Origin: Nocardia crassostreae
Lineage (GTDB): Bacteria; Actinomycetota; Actinomycetes; Mycobacteriales; Mycobacteriaceae
DNA length: 64,000 bases
NCBI RefSeq assembly: GCF_001613405.1
Contig: NZ_BDCH01000012.1
Span: forward strand, 310,001-374,000
Direction: 5' to 3'
The notes under the pieces were generated by a model that was not told the DNA's origin, did no database searches, and saw nothing but the letters and a program-made list of their open reading frames with translations. Shown piece by piece: positions 17,982 through 26,129 of the stretch (its first letter is position 1; every line of letters starts with the position of its first letter). A program made the position numbers and the translations under genes.

Positions 17982-17999
17982 TCTCAAGCTGAGACATTC

Positions 18000-18027
18000 G
18001 GCCCCCTCGCAGGACTGCGAGGGGGCC
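18000..18027 (+). terminator. Strong hairpin after malic enzyme
   Basis: Perfect 12-bp stem (GGCCCCCTCGCA / TGCGAGGGGGCC) closed by GGAC, 19 nt after the malic enzyme stop. No long T-run, as is common for actinobacterial terminators. Confidence 0.8.
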
Positions 18028-18177
18028 GAAGTGCATTAGGGGGAGACCGTTCGGCGCGGGGATGAAGCGCATCCGGGGAACACGCACGTGGTGTGTGAAT
18101 GCGCCGGTCAGCGCGGATTCTGGGTTACCTTGAGGCCGCGAGAGTTCGGGCCGCTGCGACGAACGGGAGGGCACTCC

Positions 18178-18789
18178 ATGCGCGAAACCGACTACTCGGC
18201 GCTTTTGGCCGGTACCGCTACCGGGGTGCTGCGCTTCGGGCGGGGCGTGGTCCATCTGGCGGTGCTCGCGGATGCGAACCTGAGCGGGTTGTTCCGGGCG
18301 CGCTTCGACGGCCCGCCTCCGGTGGTCGCGGCCACGGGTAATGCGATCGCCATCGACTACAAGGGTTTTCACCCGTTCGCCTGGCGTCGGCGCGCGGCGG
18401 ACATCGCCTTGAATCCGGCCATTCCGTGGCGGATAGAGATCGGTCACGGCGTCAGCAGCATGACCGCGGACCTGCGGCCATTGCGCGTCACCGAGGTCAA
18501 TGTCAGTGGCGGGGCGAGCAATGTCGATCTGCTGCTGGGCCGTCCGCAGGGCACGGTGCCGGTGTGCTTCGGCGCGGGGGTCAGCAAGGTCGGGATCATC
18601 CGGCCCCGGGATGTGGCGGTGCTGGCCGTGGTGCGCGGCGGCGCGAGCAAGTTCCGCCTCGACGAGCAGAAGTTCGGGGCGCTGGGCGGGGAGACGCGGC
18701 TGGAATCGCCGGACTATACGGCCGCGGTGGACCGCTACGACATCGAGATCGGCGGCGGGGCCAGCAGGCTCACCATCGACCGGCACTGA
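18178..18789 (+). CDS. Beta-repeat protein with GGAS motifs
   Basis: 203-residue protein of unknown function. ATG 18178 has GGGAGG 6 nt upstream. The C-terminal two-thirds contains five spaced copies of a motif G-[GV]-[AV]-S-[NKRS]: GHGVSSMTADL, SGGASNVDLLL, GAGVSKVGII, RGGASKFRL and GGGASRLTID. The spacing of about 20-30 residues and alternating hydrophobic pattern suggest a beta-solenoid or stacked beta-sheet. Similar repeat tails occur in actinobacterial hypothetical proteins. No signal peptide or membrane helix is seen. Confidence 0.7.
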   Translation: MRETDYSALLAGTATGVLRFGRGVVHLAVLADANLSGLFRARFDGPPPVVAATGNAIAIDYKGFHPFAWRRRAADIALNPAIPWRIEIGHGVSSMTADLRPLRVTEVNVSGGASNVDLLLGRPQGTVPVCFGAGVSKVGIIRPRDVAVLAVVRGGASKFRLDEQKFGALGGETRLESPDYTAAVDRYDIEIGGGASRLTIDRH

Positions 18790-18843
18790 AACGGGAACGG
18801 GGCCCGCTCCTTTCGCGCGAACCCCGTCGTCTGGGATGTCGTA

Positions 18844-19275
18844 CTAATGCGGAATCGAGACCGCGGCGACGAATTCGGCCAACTGCTGATCGGTGACGTT
18901 CTTGGCGAGATCCGATTCGCAGATCATGCCGACCAACTGCTTGCCGCCCTTCACATCGATGACCGGCAGCCGTTTGATCTGGTTCTGCTCCATGATGTCG
19001 AGGACGTCGGTGACCGAGGTGTCCACATCGACCCAGCGCGGGGTGCCCTGTGCCAGATCGCCCGCGCGTTCGCGGCTGGGGTCGTGGCCCTCGGCGATAC
19101 ACCGGACGACGATGTCACGGTCGGTGAGCATGCCGATCAAGCGGTCGTTATTGCAGATCGGCAGGGCGCCGACGTCCATATTGCGCATCATTTGCGCCGC
19201 GCGGTCCAGGGTTTCGTCCGCGGGAATGCATTCCGCGGTGCGGTGCATGATGTCGCGAGCCTTCATAGCTTTCAC
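18844..19275 (-). CDS. Hrp1-like tandem CBS protein
   Basis: 143-residue protein made of two CBS repeats (ALPICNNDRLIGMLTDRDIV and RLPVIDVKGGKQLVGMICES), each opened by an M-x-x-x-A-E-C/D-T-S-V type helix. The closest remembered protein is the hypoxic response protein Hrp1 (Rv2626c). It begins MKARDIM; GTG 19275 is preferred to ATG 19266 because AGGAGG lies 5 nt before it. CBS pairs bind adenine nucleotides; the partner enzyme is unknown. Sits downstream of the osmoprotectant permease gene on the same strand. Confidence 0.87.
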   Translation of the reverse strand: MKAMKARDIMHRTAECIPADETLDRAAQMMRNMDVGALPICNNDRLIGMLTDRDIVVRCIAEGHDPSRERAGDLAQGTPRWVDVDTSVTDVLDIMEQNQIKRLPVIDVKGGKQLVGMICESDLAKNVTDQQLAEFVAAVSIPH

Positions 19276-19337
19276 AACAGCCTCCTGTCGGTGGGGTGAT
19301 CCAGCACTTCTTCGGGCCATCCACATCGTGACCCCGA

Positions 19338-20018
19338 TCACACCCGGAGGTCAAACCGCAGCCGTCCGGTGCCGGGCACGCTGAGCCAGACCGCGAAGGC
19401 GAGCAGGCCGTCCAGGAGCAGGGCGAGCGCGGCCACCAGAATGGCGCCGACCAGGACGCGGTCGTATTTGTAGAGCCCGATGCCGTCGAAGATGTAGCGG
19501 CCCAGTCCACCCAGATTGACGTAGGCGGCAATGGTGGCGGTGGCGACGACCTGCAGGGTGGCCGCGCGCAGACCCGTCAGCAGAATGGGCAGGGCATTGG
19601 GCAGTTCCACGCGCAGCAGCACCTGGTGTTCGCGCATGCCCATGGCGCGGGAGGCGTCCACCACATCCGGATCCACATTGGCGATACCGGCGTACGCGCC
19701 CGCCAGCAGCGGCGGAATGCTGACGGTGAGCAGGGCCAGCAGCGGCGGGATCAGGCCCAGGCCCATGAGCAGCACCAGAAAGGTGAGCAGGCCCAGGGTG
19801 GGCAGGGCGCGCATGGCATTGGCGAAGCCGACAATGAGCGCCGAGCCGCGCCGGGTGTGGCCGATGAGCAGGCCCAGCGGGACGGCGAGCACGATCGAAC
19901 CGGCGACGGTGAGGAAGCTGTACCAGAGGTGCTGGCCCAGGCGCGCGCCGATGCCGGTGGGGCCGGACCAGTTCGCACCGGTGCTCAGGAAATCCCAGGC
20001 GTCGATGAAAAGGTTCAT
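19338..20018 (-). CDS. Osmoprotectant ABC importer permease 2
   Basis: 226-residue ProW/OpuCB-type inner-membrane permease with about five membrane helices and the coupling (EAA-like) motif DASRAMGMREHQVLLRVELP. Its ATG overlaps the stop of permease 1 (ATGA at 20015-20018). It is the last gene of a four-gene operon (binding protein, ATPase, permease 1, permease 2) for glycine betaine, carnitine, choline or related solutes; the exact substrate is not visible. Confidence 0.9.
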   Translation of the reverse strand: MNLFIDAWDFLSTGANWSGPTGIGARLGQHLWYSFLTVAGSIVLAVPLGLLIGHTRRGSALIVGFANAMRALPTLGLLTFLVLLMGLGLIPPLLALLTVSIPPLLAGAYAGIANVDPDVVDASRAMGMREHQVLLRVELPNALPILLTGLRAATLQVVATATIAAYVNLGGLGRYIFDGIGLYKYDRVLVGAILVAALALLLDGLLAFAVWLSVPGTGRLRFDLRV

Positions 20019-20725
20019 GCGCCCGCGCCTTTCGCGGTATCCATGGACGGATCGACCGCGGTGCGCAGTAGTTGCGTACCGCCGCGCTTCTTGGTGGTGC
20101 GCACCCACGGGGTGGCCCAGCGGCCGATCAGGAACAGGGCGCGATCGATGACCAGCGCCAGCGCCAGCACGACGATGATGCCCGCGACGATCTCGTCCGG
20201 GTAGTCGCGCTGATAGCCCTGGGTGAACAGCTTGCCCAGACCGCCCACGCCGATCAGCGCGCCCACGGTGACCATGGAGATATTGGTGACCGCCACCACG
20301 CGCAGATTGGCCAGGAAGACCGGGAGGGCGAGCGGGAAGTCGACGGTCAGGGTGCGGCGCAGCCGGGTGTAGCCGATGGCGTCGGCGGCATCGAGGACGG
20401 TGGCGGGCACCGAATCCAGGGCCGCGGGCACCGCCACCACCAGCAGCGCCACCGAGTAGATGGTCAGCGCGATCACCACATTCAGCGGATCGATGGTGGA
20501 GATGCCGACCAGCGGCGGGATGATGACGAACAGCGCCAGCGACGGAATCGTATAGGCGATACCGGCGGCGGTCACGGTCACGCGGCGCAGCCACGGCACC
20601 CGATGCACCAGTGCGCCGAGGGGTATGGCGATGAGCAGGCCGATGAGCAGCGGGGCCATGGCCAGCGCCAGATGGGTGCGGGTGAACCCGGCGATCTCGC
20701 CCAGATTGTCGATCAGATAGTTCAT
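20015..20725 (-). CDS. Osmoprotectant ABC importer permease 1
   Basis: 236-residue ProW/OpuCD-type permease. Membrane helices include LAMAPLLIGLLIAIPLGALV and VVIALTIYSVALLVVAVPAA; the coupling motif is LDAADAIGYTRLRRTLTVDF. It starts 13 nt after the ATPase stop and overlaps permease 2. Two different permeases imply a heterodimeric channel as in the OpuB/OpuC systems. Confidence 0.9.
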   Translation of the reverse strand: MNYLIDNLGEIAGFTRTHLALAMAPLLIGLLIAIPLGALVHRVPWLRRVTVTAAGIAYTIPSLALFVIIPPLVGISTIDPLNVVIALTIYSVALLVVAVPAALDSVPATVLDAADAIGYTRLRRTLTVDFPLALPVFLANLRVVAVTNISMVTVGALIGVGGLGKLFTQGYQRDYPDEIVAGIIVVLALALVIDRALFLIGRWATPWVRTTKKRGGTQLLRTAVDPSMDTAKGAGA

Positions 20726-20738
20726 CGCGGCTCCGGCA

Positions 20739-21902
20739 TCAGCGGGACTCCCGGTCGGAGTAGCCGTTCTCGAAGAAGTCGCGATTGCGTTCGCTGTCCT
20801 CCTCGCCGCGCTGGCGCGCCAGCTGTTCGAGCACGTCACCGGCCAGGACGCCGCCGGTCACCGCGCCGGAATCGTCAACGGCCACACCGATTCCGGAGGG
20901 CGAGGAGACGGCGGCATCGAGGGCGAGGCGCAGATCGCCGCCGGGCGGGAACAGGGAGCCGCCCGCGGACATGCAGTCGTGCAGGGGTTTTCCGGCGCGG
21001 AAACTCTCCACGCCGGTCACATCCACCCAGCCCAGCGGATGCCGGTGCTCGTCCACGGCGAGCACCCATTCGCCGAGTTCCAGGCGCAGCGCCCGGATTT
21101 CGTCGACGGTGGCGGTGCGGATGTCGTGCAGGCGCACGCCCTGGGCGCTGCGGAACGACAGGGCGCGGTAGCCGCGGTCGCGGCCGACGAATTCGGCCAC
21201 GAAATCGCTGGCGGGCTGGGCCAGGACATCCTGCGGGCGGTCGTACTGCTGCAATCGGCCGCCCGGGCCGAAGACGGCGATACGGTCGCCGAGGGTGACC
21301 GCCTCGTCGATGTCATGGGTGACGAAGACGATGGTCTTGCGCAATTCCGCTTGCAGCCGCAGCATTTCGGTCTGCAATTCGGCGCGCACCACCGGATCGA
21401 CGGCGCTGAACGGTTCGTCCATGAGCAGGATGGGCGGATCGGCGGCCAGGGCCCGCGCCACGCCGACGCGCTGCTGCTGGCCGCCGGAGAGCTGGGCCGG
21501 ATAGCGTTGCGCCAGAGCGCGATCCAGGCCGACCCGATCGAGGACCTCGAGCGCGGCCTTGCGGGCCTCACCGCGCCGTTTGCCCCGCAGCATGGGCACG
21601 GTCGCGACATTGTCGACGACCGTGCGGTGCGGCAGCAATCCGGCGCTCTGGATGACGTATCCGATACCGAGTCGCAGTTTCACCGGATCGGTTGTCGAGA
21701 TGTCCTGTCCGGCAACGGTGATGGTCCCCGAGCTGGGGGTGATCATGCGGTTGATCATTCGCATGGAGGTGGTCTTGCCGCAGCCGGAGGGGCCGACGAA
21801 CACCGTGAACGATCCGGACTTGATGCGCAGATCGAGGTGGTGCACCGCGGTGGTGCCGTCCGGATAGGTCTTGGTGACGCCGCTGAACTCGATATCGGAC
21901 AC
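20739..21902 (-). CDS. Osmoprotectant ABC importer ATPase with CBS pair
   Basis: 387-residue ProV/OpuCA-type ATPase. Walker A FVGPSGCGKTTSMRMINR, Q-loop IQSAG, signature LSGGQQQRVGVARALA, Walker B ILLMDEPFSAVDP and H-loop VFVTHDIDEA are all canonical. A C-terminal CBS pair (about residues 255-370) would sense ionic strength or nucleotide in this family. GTG 21902 has AGGAG 6 nt upstream. It lies 9 nt after the broken proX gene, so importer assembly depends on that lesion. Confidence 0.94.
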   Translation of the reverse strand: MSDIEFSGVTKTYPDGTTAVHHLDLRIKSGSFTVFVGPSGCGKTTSMRMINRMITPSSGTITVAGQDISTTDPVKLRLGIGYVIQSAGLLPHRTVVDNVATVPMLRGKRRGEARKAALEVLDRVGLDRALAQRYPAQLSGGQQQRVGVARALAADPPILLMDEPFSAVDPVVRAELQTEMLRLQAELRKTIVFVTHDIDEAVTLGDRIAVFGPGGRLQQYDRPQDVLAQPASDFVAEFVGRDRGYRALSFRSAQGVRLHDIRTATVDEIRALRLELGEWVLAVDEHRHPLGWVDVTGVESFRAGKPLHDCMSAGGSLFPPGGDLRLALDAAVSSPSGIGVAVDDSGAVTGGVLAGDVLEQLARQRGEEDSERNRDFFENGYSDRESR

Positions 21903-21911
21903 GCGGATCTC

Positions 21912-22895
21912 CTATCCGACTGGCTTGTCGAGCCCCTGCGCGGCGACCCAGGTCTTGGCGGCGGCCGCGGGCTCGGTCTTGGCCGCGCCCGATACCGAGG
22001 TATTGAGCGAGATCAGTTCGGCGGTGGTGAGTTTCGCGGAGACTGCATTGAGCACGGCGAGCAGCTTGTCGCTCTTCTTGGCATTGTTGAACAGCGGCAC
22101 CACGTTCTGGGCCGGGAAGTTGTTCTTCGGATCCTCCAGCACCACCAGGTTGTTCTCGGTGATGGCGGGGGAGGTGGTGAAGATGTCCGCGGCCGTCACC
22201 TGGCCGTCGACCAGGGCGCGCACGGTGGCCGGGCCGCCGCCGTCGGCGATCGGGACGAAGTTGCCGACGGAGATGTCGAGGTTGTAGTTCTTCTTCAGGC
22301 CGGGCAAACCGCCCGGGCGCTCCTGGAATTCGGCGGGCGCGGCGAACTTCACCTCGGCCGAATGCGCGGCCAGATCGGCGATGGTCTTCAGATTCCAGCG
22401 GTCCGCGGTGGCGCGGGTGACGACCACGGCGTCGGAGTCCTGGCCGAGGGCGGGGGTGCCGATACCGAGCTGATCGCCGACCGCGGTGGCCAGCGCCTTG
22501 TCGACATCGGCGGCCGAGGACGCGGTGGCGTTCTTGTCCAGGTACTGCAGCAGGTTGCCGGTGTAGTCCGGGATGAGGCTGATGGCGCATTCGCGCAACG
22601 CGGGCACATACGCCTCGCGGCTGCCGATATTCAGTTTGGTGTCGATCTAGAAACCGTTGGCGCGCAGCGCTTCCGCGTATATATTGGCGACCGTCTCGGA
22701 TTCCGGGAAGTTGGCCGAGCCGACGGTGATCTGATTGGTGTCGGTGGAGCAGCTGCCCCCGCCCGACAGCGGATCGGAGTCGCTGCCACAGGCCGATGCC
22801 GCCATGGCCGCGGCCAGCGCCACCGCCGCGGCGAGAATTCGTAGCACGGTTCGAGTGGTGCGCCTGCCATCGGCGCGCGTGGTGAGCGTGTGCAC
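21912..22895 (-). pseudogene. Osmoprotectant-binding lipoprotein ProX with internal TAG
   Basis: Substrate-binding lipoprotein of the OpuAC/ProX family. GTG 22895 has AAGGA 5 nt upstream; a type II signal ends in MAASAC (lipid on Cys). After QITVGSANFPESETVANIYA and EALRANGF comes TAG (22647-22649), then IDTKLNIGSREAYVPAL in the same frame, where relatives read a Gln (CAG). The rest, including LIPDYTGNLLQYL and FAAPAEFQERPGGLPGL, is intact. Without readthrough only an 82-residue stub is made, leaving the importer without its own receptor; the neighbour at 23042 might substitute. Confidence 0.88.
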
Positions 22896-23041
22896 TGTCG
22901 TCCTTCCGAGCGGGATGCGTGCGGCCCGCCGGTACTTCCGTGGCGAACCTGAGTGTTCATACTGCCCGTTGTGCGCCGCGCCCGGGGCCTACTGTGGGTC
23001 GGTTTCGCGTTTCGGCGGTGTGAGACGGCAGACTATGGCGG

Positions 23042-24034
23042 GTGTTCGGCAGAACAGACTCTTTCGCGCAGCCTGATCGCAAAGCCTCGCGGGCGCGCCG
23101 CGCACCGGTGCGATCCGTCCGGACGGTCCTGGCGCTGGCCGGTGCGGTCACCGTGCTGGCCGGTGCGGTCACCGTGCTGGCCGCCGGATGCGGCAGCGAC
23201 GATCCCGGTCCGGTTCTCACCATCGGCTCGGGTGATTCCGCGCAGTCGCGCGTGCTGGCCGAGATCTACGCGGGAGCCCTGTCCCGCACCGGCGCCCACA
23301 CCGCCACCAAATCCGGCATAGACCAACGCGGCTACCTCTCCGCCCTGGATTCCGACACCGTCACGGTCGTCCCCGATGTCAGCGGTGACCTGCTCACCGC
23401 CCTCGACTCCACCTCCGCGGCCCGCAAGCCCGAGGATGTCGTCACCGCCCTGAATCGCGCGCTCCCCGAAGGTCTGATCGTCTCCGATCCGGCCGACGGC
23501 ACGGACCTGCGCCCCGCCGTGATCGTGCCCGCGGCCAAGTCCGCCGACTTCCCGTCCTCGCTGAAGGAACTCGCCCCCCGCTGTCCGGAGTTGACCGTCG
23601 GGGTGGCCACCGGTCCGGCTCTCGAACCCCTGCACGCGCCCTTGGACCCGCAGCGCGATGTCCTCGACCCGCTGCGCACCGTCTACGACTGCTCCCTCCC
23701 GACCCCTCGCACCTACTCCAGTGTCGCGGATCTCCGAAACGCCCTGTCCACCGGCGAAATCCAACTGGCCGTCGTCTCTGGCCCGCCCGCCTACCTCCCC
23801 GAGGGCGGCCTCGAGGTCCAACCCCTCGCCGACCCGGACTACGCCTTCCGCGCCGCCAACGTGATCCCGCTCCTCCGCAAGGGCACTCTCACCGACCAGC
23901 AACAACGCAAACTCAACTATGTGGCGGGCGAGCTCACCACCACCGACCTCGCCGATATGATCCGCGAGGTCCGCGACAACAATGTCGACCCCGCCGCCCT
24001 GGCCCGCAACTGGCTCGACGCCCACGCGCTCTGA
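23042..24034 (+). CDS. Second OpuAC-type binding lipoprotein
   Basis: 330-residue substrate-binding lipoprotein divergent from the ABC operon. The signal peptide contains an exact duplicated heptapeptide (AGAVTVL twice) before the lipobox LAAGCGSDD. The mature part follows the OpuAC/ProX plan: VLTIGSGDSAQSRVLAEIYA, VVPDVSGDLLTAL, AAVIVPAAKSADFPSSLKEL-like hinge, and C-terminal LNYVAGELTTTDLADMI. GTG 23042 gives a long n-region and lacks a strong SD; an in-frame GTG at 23108 is an alternative. It could share the permease with the damaged ProX. Confidence 0.82.
   Translation: MFGRTDSFAQPDRKASRARRAPVRSVRTVLALAGAVTVLAGAVTVLAAGCGSDDPGPVLTIGSGDSAQSRVLAEIYAGALSRTGAHTATKSGIDQRGYLSALDSDTVTVVPDVSGDLLTALDSTSAARKPEDVVTALNRALPEGLIVSDPADGTDLRPAVIVPAAKSADFPSSLKELAPRCPELTVGVATGPALEPLHAPLDPQRDVLDPLRTVYDCSLPTPRTYSSVADLRNALSTGEIQLAVVSGPPAYLPEGGLEVQPLADPDYAFRAANVIPLLRKGTLTDQQQRKLNYVAGELTTTDLADMIREVRDNNVDPAALARNWLDAHAL
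23134..23175 (+). repeat. 21-bp tandem duplication in signal-peptide region
   Basis: Two exact 21-bp copies (23134-23154 and 23155-23175) starting GCTGGCC and ending CACCGT. They duplicate seven residues of the hydrophobic core of the lipoprotein signal peptide without changing frame. Confidence 0.95.
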
Positions 24035-24086
24035 CTGCGTCGCAAGAACATTCGCGCCGCACCTCGCACCGTCGCGACAATGGGGC

Positions 24087-24821
24087 ATGATTGTGAGCCT
24101 GGAAAACTGGCCATGGCCGGAGGGCACGTTCATGGCGAGGCTCTGTCCGGAGTCACGGCGGAGTCTGCTGCGACTCGGTGTGCAGTCCTATTACGGCCCC
24201 GGCCAGTTCCTGATGCGACAGGGTGGCGAGGGCAGCAGTGTCTACCTGCTGCGCTCCCGCGATACGACGGTATCGGCGTGCGTCAAGATCACCGATGCGG
24301 ACGGCCAACTCTTCGCCATCCGGGTCAGCGGCGATGTGATCGGCGAACTGGCGGCGCTCGATCCCGGGTCGGTGCGCTCGGCCACCGCCTCGGTGTGTAC
24401 GGCCACCATCGCGCACTGCATTCCGGGCGATGCGTTCGTGGCCTTCCTCGATGGGCACACCGATGGCTGGCAGGTGCTCTGCCGGACCATCGCGGATCGG
24501 CTCGCCTGGTCGGACCAGCGCCGCCTGGACTTCGGTGAGCGTCCCGTCCATGTCCGCCTGGCGCGCTTGCTGGTGGAGTTCGCCGAATCCCACGGGCGCC
24601 GAACCAAGCTCGTCCGGGAGCCCAGCGGGCCGGAGATCGAGGTGCGGGAGATGACGGTACGACTGTCCTACAAGGAACTCGGCAATCTCATCGGCGCCCG
24701 GGTGGACGCTGTCGGCCGGGCCATGACGACAATGCGCGCGGCGGACCTGGCGTGCCTGCAGAACGGGCACGTGGTCGTCCTCGACCTCGAGGGGTTGCGC
24801 GAATTCGCCGGTCTGACCTGA
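24087..24821 (+). CDS. Crp/Fnr-family regulator
   Basis: 244-residue regulator with an N-terminal cyclic-nucleotide-binding-like barrel (YYGPGQFLMRQGGEGSSVYL, VSGDVIGELAALDPGSVRSA) and a C-terminal winged HTH (VRLSYKELGNLIGARVDAVG followed by RAMTTMRAADL). The phosphate-binding Arg-Ser/Thr of cAMP receptors is approximated by GELAALDPGSVRSATA, so ligand binding is uncertain. ATG 24087 is used. Two microprotein genes follow on the same strand and are the natural candidates for its regulation. Confidence 0.85.
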   Translation: MIVSLENWPWPEGTFMARLCPESRRSLLRLGVQSYYGPGQFLMRQGGEGSSVYLLRSRDTTVSACVKITDADGQLFAIRVSGDVIGELAALDPGSVRSATASVCTATIAHCIPGDAFVAFLDGHTDGWQVLCRTIADRLAWSDQRRLDFGERPVHVRLARLLVEFAESHGRRTKLVREPSGPEIEVREMTVRLSYKELGNLIGARVDAVGRAMTTMRAADLACLQNGHVVVLDLEGLREFAGLT

Positions 24822-24943
24822 AATCTCCGGCGTCGCGCCCGGCATTCCATAATTTCACCCGGATCGGCCGGATTTTTCAGGCGCTCTTGCGTTTCCGCCA
24901 TGTCACCCTCGTGGTTCCGCCGAAAGATTCCGAGAGGTGGCCA

Positions 24944-25111
24944 ATGTCGGTACACCAGCAATCATCCGCATGCCGGGAGGCCGATCGGCTCTACCGCGCA
25001 CTGATCGCCACCCACAGTCCCCTCGCGGCCGCCCTCATCACGGCGGCCGTCACCGGCCGGTGGCCCGCCGAAACCCCGCAACGAAATTCAAACGGCGGGG
25101 TCTCGGATTGA
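24944..25111 (+). CDS. Microprotein A, 55 aa, DRLYR...HSPLAAALITAAVTG family
   Basis: 55-residue protein with AGAGG upstream of ATG 24944. After a short Gln/Ser/Cys-containing leader comes EADRLYRALIATHSPLAAAL and ITAAVTGRWPAE, then a polar tail. 26 of 32 core residues match the neighbour at 25278. In the 13 identical residues PLAAALITAAVTG nine codons differ synonymously, so the protein is under purifying selection. No signal peptide; the Ala-rich core could be an amphipathic or weakly membrane-active helix. I do not recognise the family. Confidence 0.72.
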   Translation: MSVHQQSSACREADRLYRALIATHSPLAAALITAAVTGRWPAETPQRNSNGGVSD

Positions 25112-25277
25112 TACCGGGGGCAACCGGTTTGCCGGAAAGTTCGCATACGGTGGAAGGTGCGGGGACAGCTTGCGAATCGTGAGAATCCACTGGGCTTTTC
25201 GGATTTTCAGGATGTTCTCAGTTCATTCGCTGGGAATTCTCGAGGTTGTTTCCACTTGACACTTCAGGAGGGGTTTC

Positions 25278-25493
25278 ATGTCGGGAAACGAATCGCCGTC
25301 CGGGCCCGCGGAGGTCGATCGGCTGTATCGGAGTTTGGCGGGGACGCACAGTCCGTTGGCGGCGGCGCTCATCACGGCCGCGGTGACGGGGGAATGGCCG
25401 GGGGAGAGCGTGGTGCCGATCAGTCGCAGAGGGCTGCGGATAGTGTCTGGTTCAAGGCGAGCGCGGGGAGGGAATCGACGAGCATATCGATGA
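25278..25493 (+). CDS. Microprotein B, paralogue of microprotein A
   Basis: 71-residue frame with a very strong SD (AGGAGGGG, 5 nt before ATG 25278). The core is EVDRLYRSLAGTHSPLAAAL and ITAAVTGEWPGE. The C-terminal 25 residues are Arg-rich and overlap the 3' end of the convergent TetR gene by 74 bp, so this tail may be a recent or poorly constrained extension. It shares operon direction with the Crp-family gene. Function unknown; possibilities are a regulatory microprotein, a peptide precursor or a small structural protein. Confidence 0.72.
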   Translation: MSGNESPSGPAEVDRLYRSLAGTHSPLAAALITAAVTGEWPGESVVPISRRGLRIVSGSRRARGGNRRAYR

Positions 25494-26061
25494 GCTCGGC
25501 GCGCGTGATGGGTTCGGCGCGCAGCCAGGTCAGGGTGGTTTCCTCGACGAAGGCGATCCAGCCGCGGACGGCCAGGGTCAGGCGGGGGCGGTCGGCGTCC
25601 TCCACGGGGATGGGGGATTCGGTGAGGATGCGGTCGACCTGGGCCTGGCGGTGGGCGTCGACCATGGCGGCCAGATCCGGGCTGGCGGAGGCGGGGCCGC
25701 GCAGGAGGGCCAGATAGGAGGTGCGGTTCTCCGAGACGTAGGCGATATAGCGCTCGATGGCGTCGCGGAGCATATCGGGGAGGGGGAGATCGCGATTGGG
25801 GCTGGTGCGTTCCAGCAGCTGGGCATTGGCGTGCTGGACGATCGCCAGGTGGAAGTCCTGTTTGGTGGGGAAGTAGTGGAAGAGCAGGCCGCGGGAGATG
25901 CCTGCCTGCTCGGCGATCTCGCCCACGGAGATATCCTCTAGCGCGCGTTCGCGCAGCATGCGGGCGCCGAGGGTGATGAGCTGGCTGCGGCGTTCGCCGG
26001 GGCTGAGGCGCACACGCTTGGCTCCGGTCTCCGGTCTGCTCACGCTGCGCTCCTTGGTCAC
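25420..26061 (-). CDS. TetR/AcrR-family regulator
   Basis: 213-residue TetR repressor. The HTH reads ALEDISVGEIAEQAGISRGL then LFHYFPTKQDF; the ligand domain (RYIAYVSENRTSYLALLRGP) resembles regulators of lipid or steroid metabolism. It faces the monooxygenase operon across a 68-bp gap holding a long perfect dyad (26075-26107), so it very likely represses both itself and that operon. The ligand is unknown. Its 3' end overlaps microprotein B. Confidence 0.9.
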   Translation of the reverse strand: MTKERSVSRPETGAKRVRLSPGERRSQLITLGARMLRERALEDISVGEIAEQAGISRGLLFHYFPTKQDFHLAIVQHANAQLLERTSPNRDLPLPDMLRDAIERYIAYVSENRTSYLALLRGPASASPDLAAMVDAHRQAQVDRILTESPIPVEDADRPRLTLAVRGWIAFVEETTLTWLRAEPITRAELIDMLVDSLPALALNQTLSAALCD

Positions 26062-26074
26062 GGGTTCAGCTTAC

Positions 26075-26107
26075 TGAGCAAGAGTCAATACTGTTGACTC
26101 GGGCTCA
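26075..26107 (+). promoter_or_regulatory. 33-bp TetR operator
   Basis: Two-tier perfect inverted repeat: TGAGC-N2-GAGTCAA, 5-nt centre TACTG, TTGACTC-N2-GCTCA. It lies 14 nt before the TetR start and 22 nt before the monooxygenase ATG, so it can control both promoters. The nested arms could seat two TetR dimers. Confidence 0.85.
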
Positions 26108-26129
26108 ATAAGACCTTACGCTCGCTTAC

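Noticed and set aside
22388..22960. Alternative-frame proteins over proX
   Set aside because: Shadow frames rich in Pro, Ser and Thr with no homology pattern; the real frame is recognisable on both sides of the TAG.
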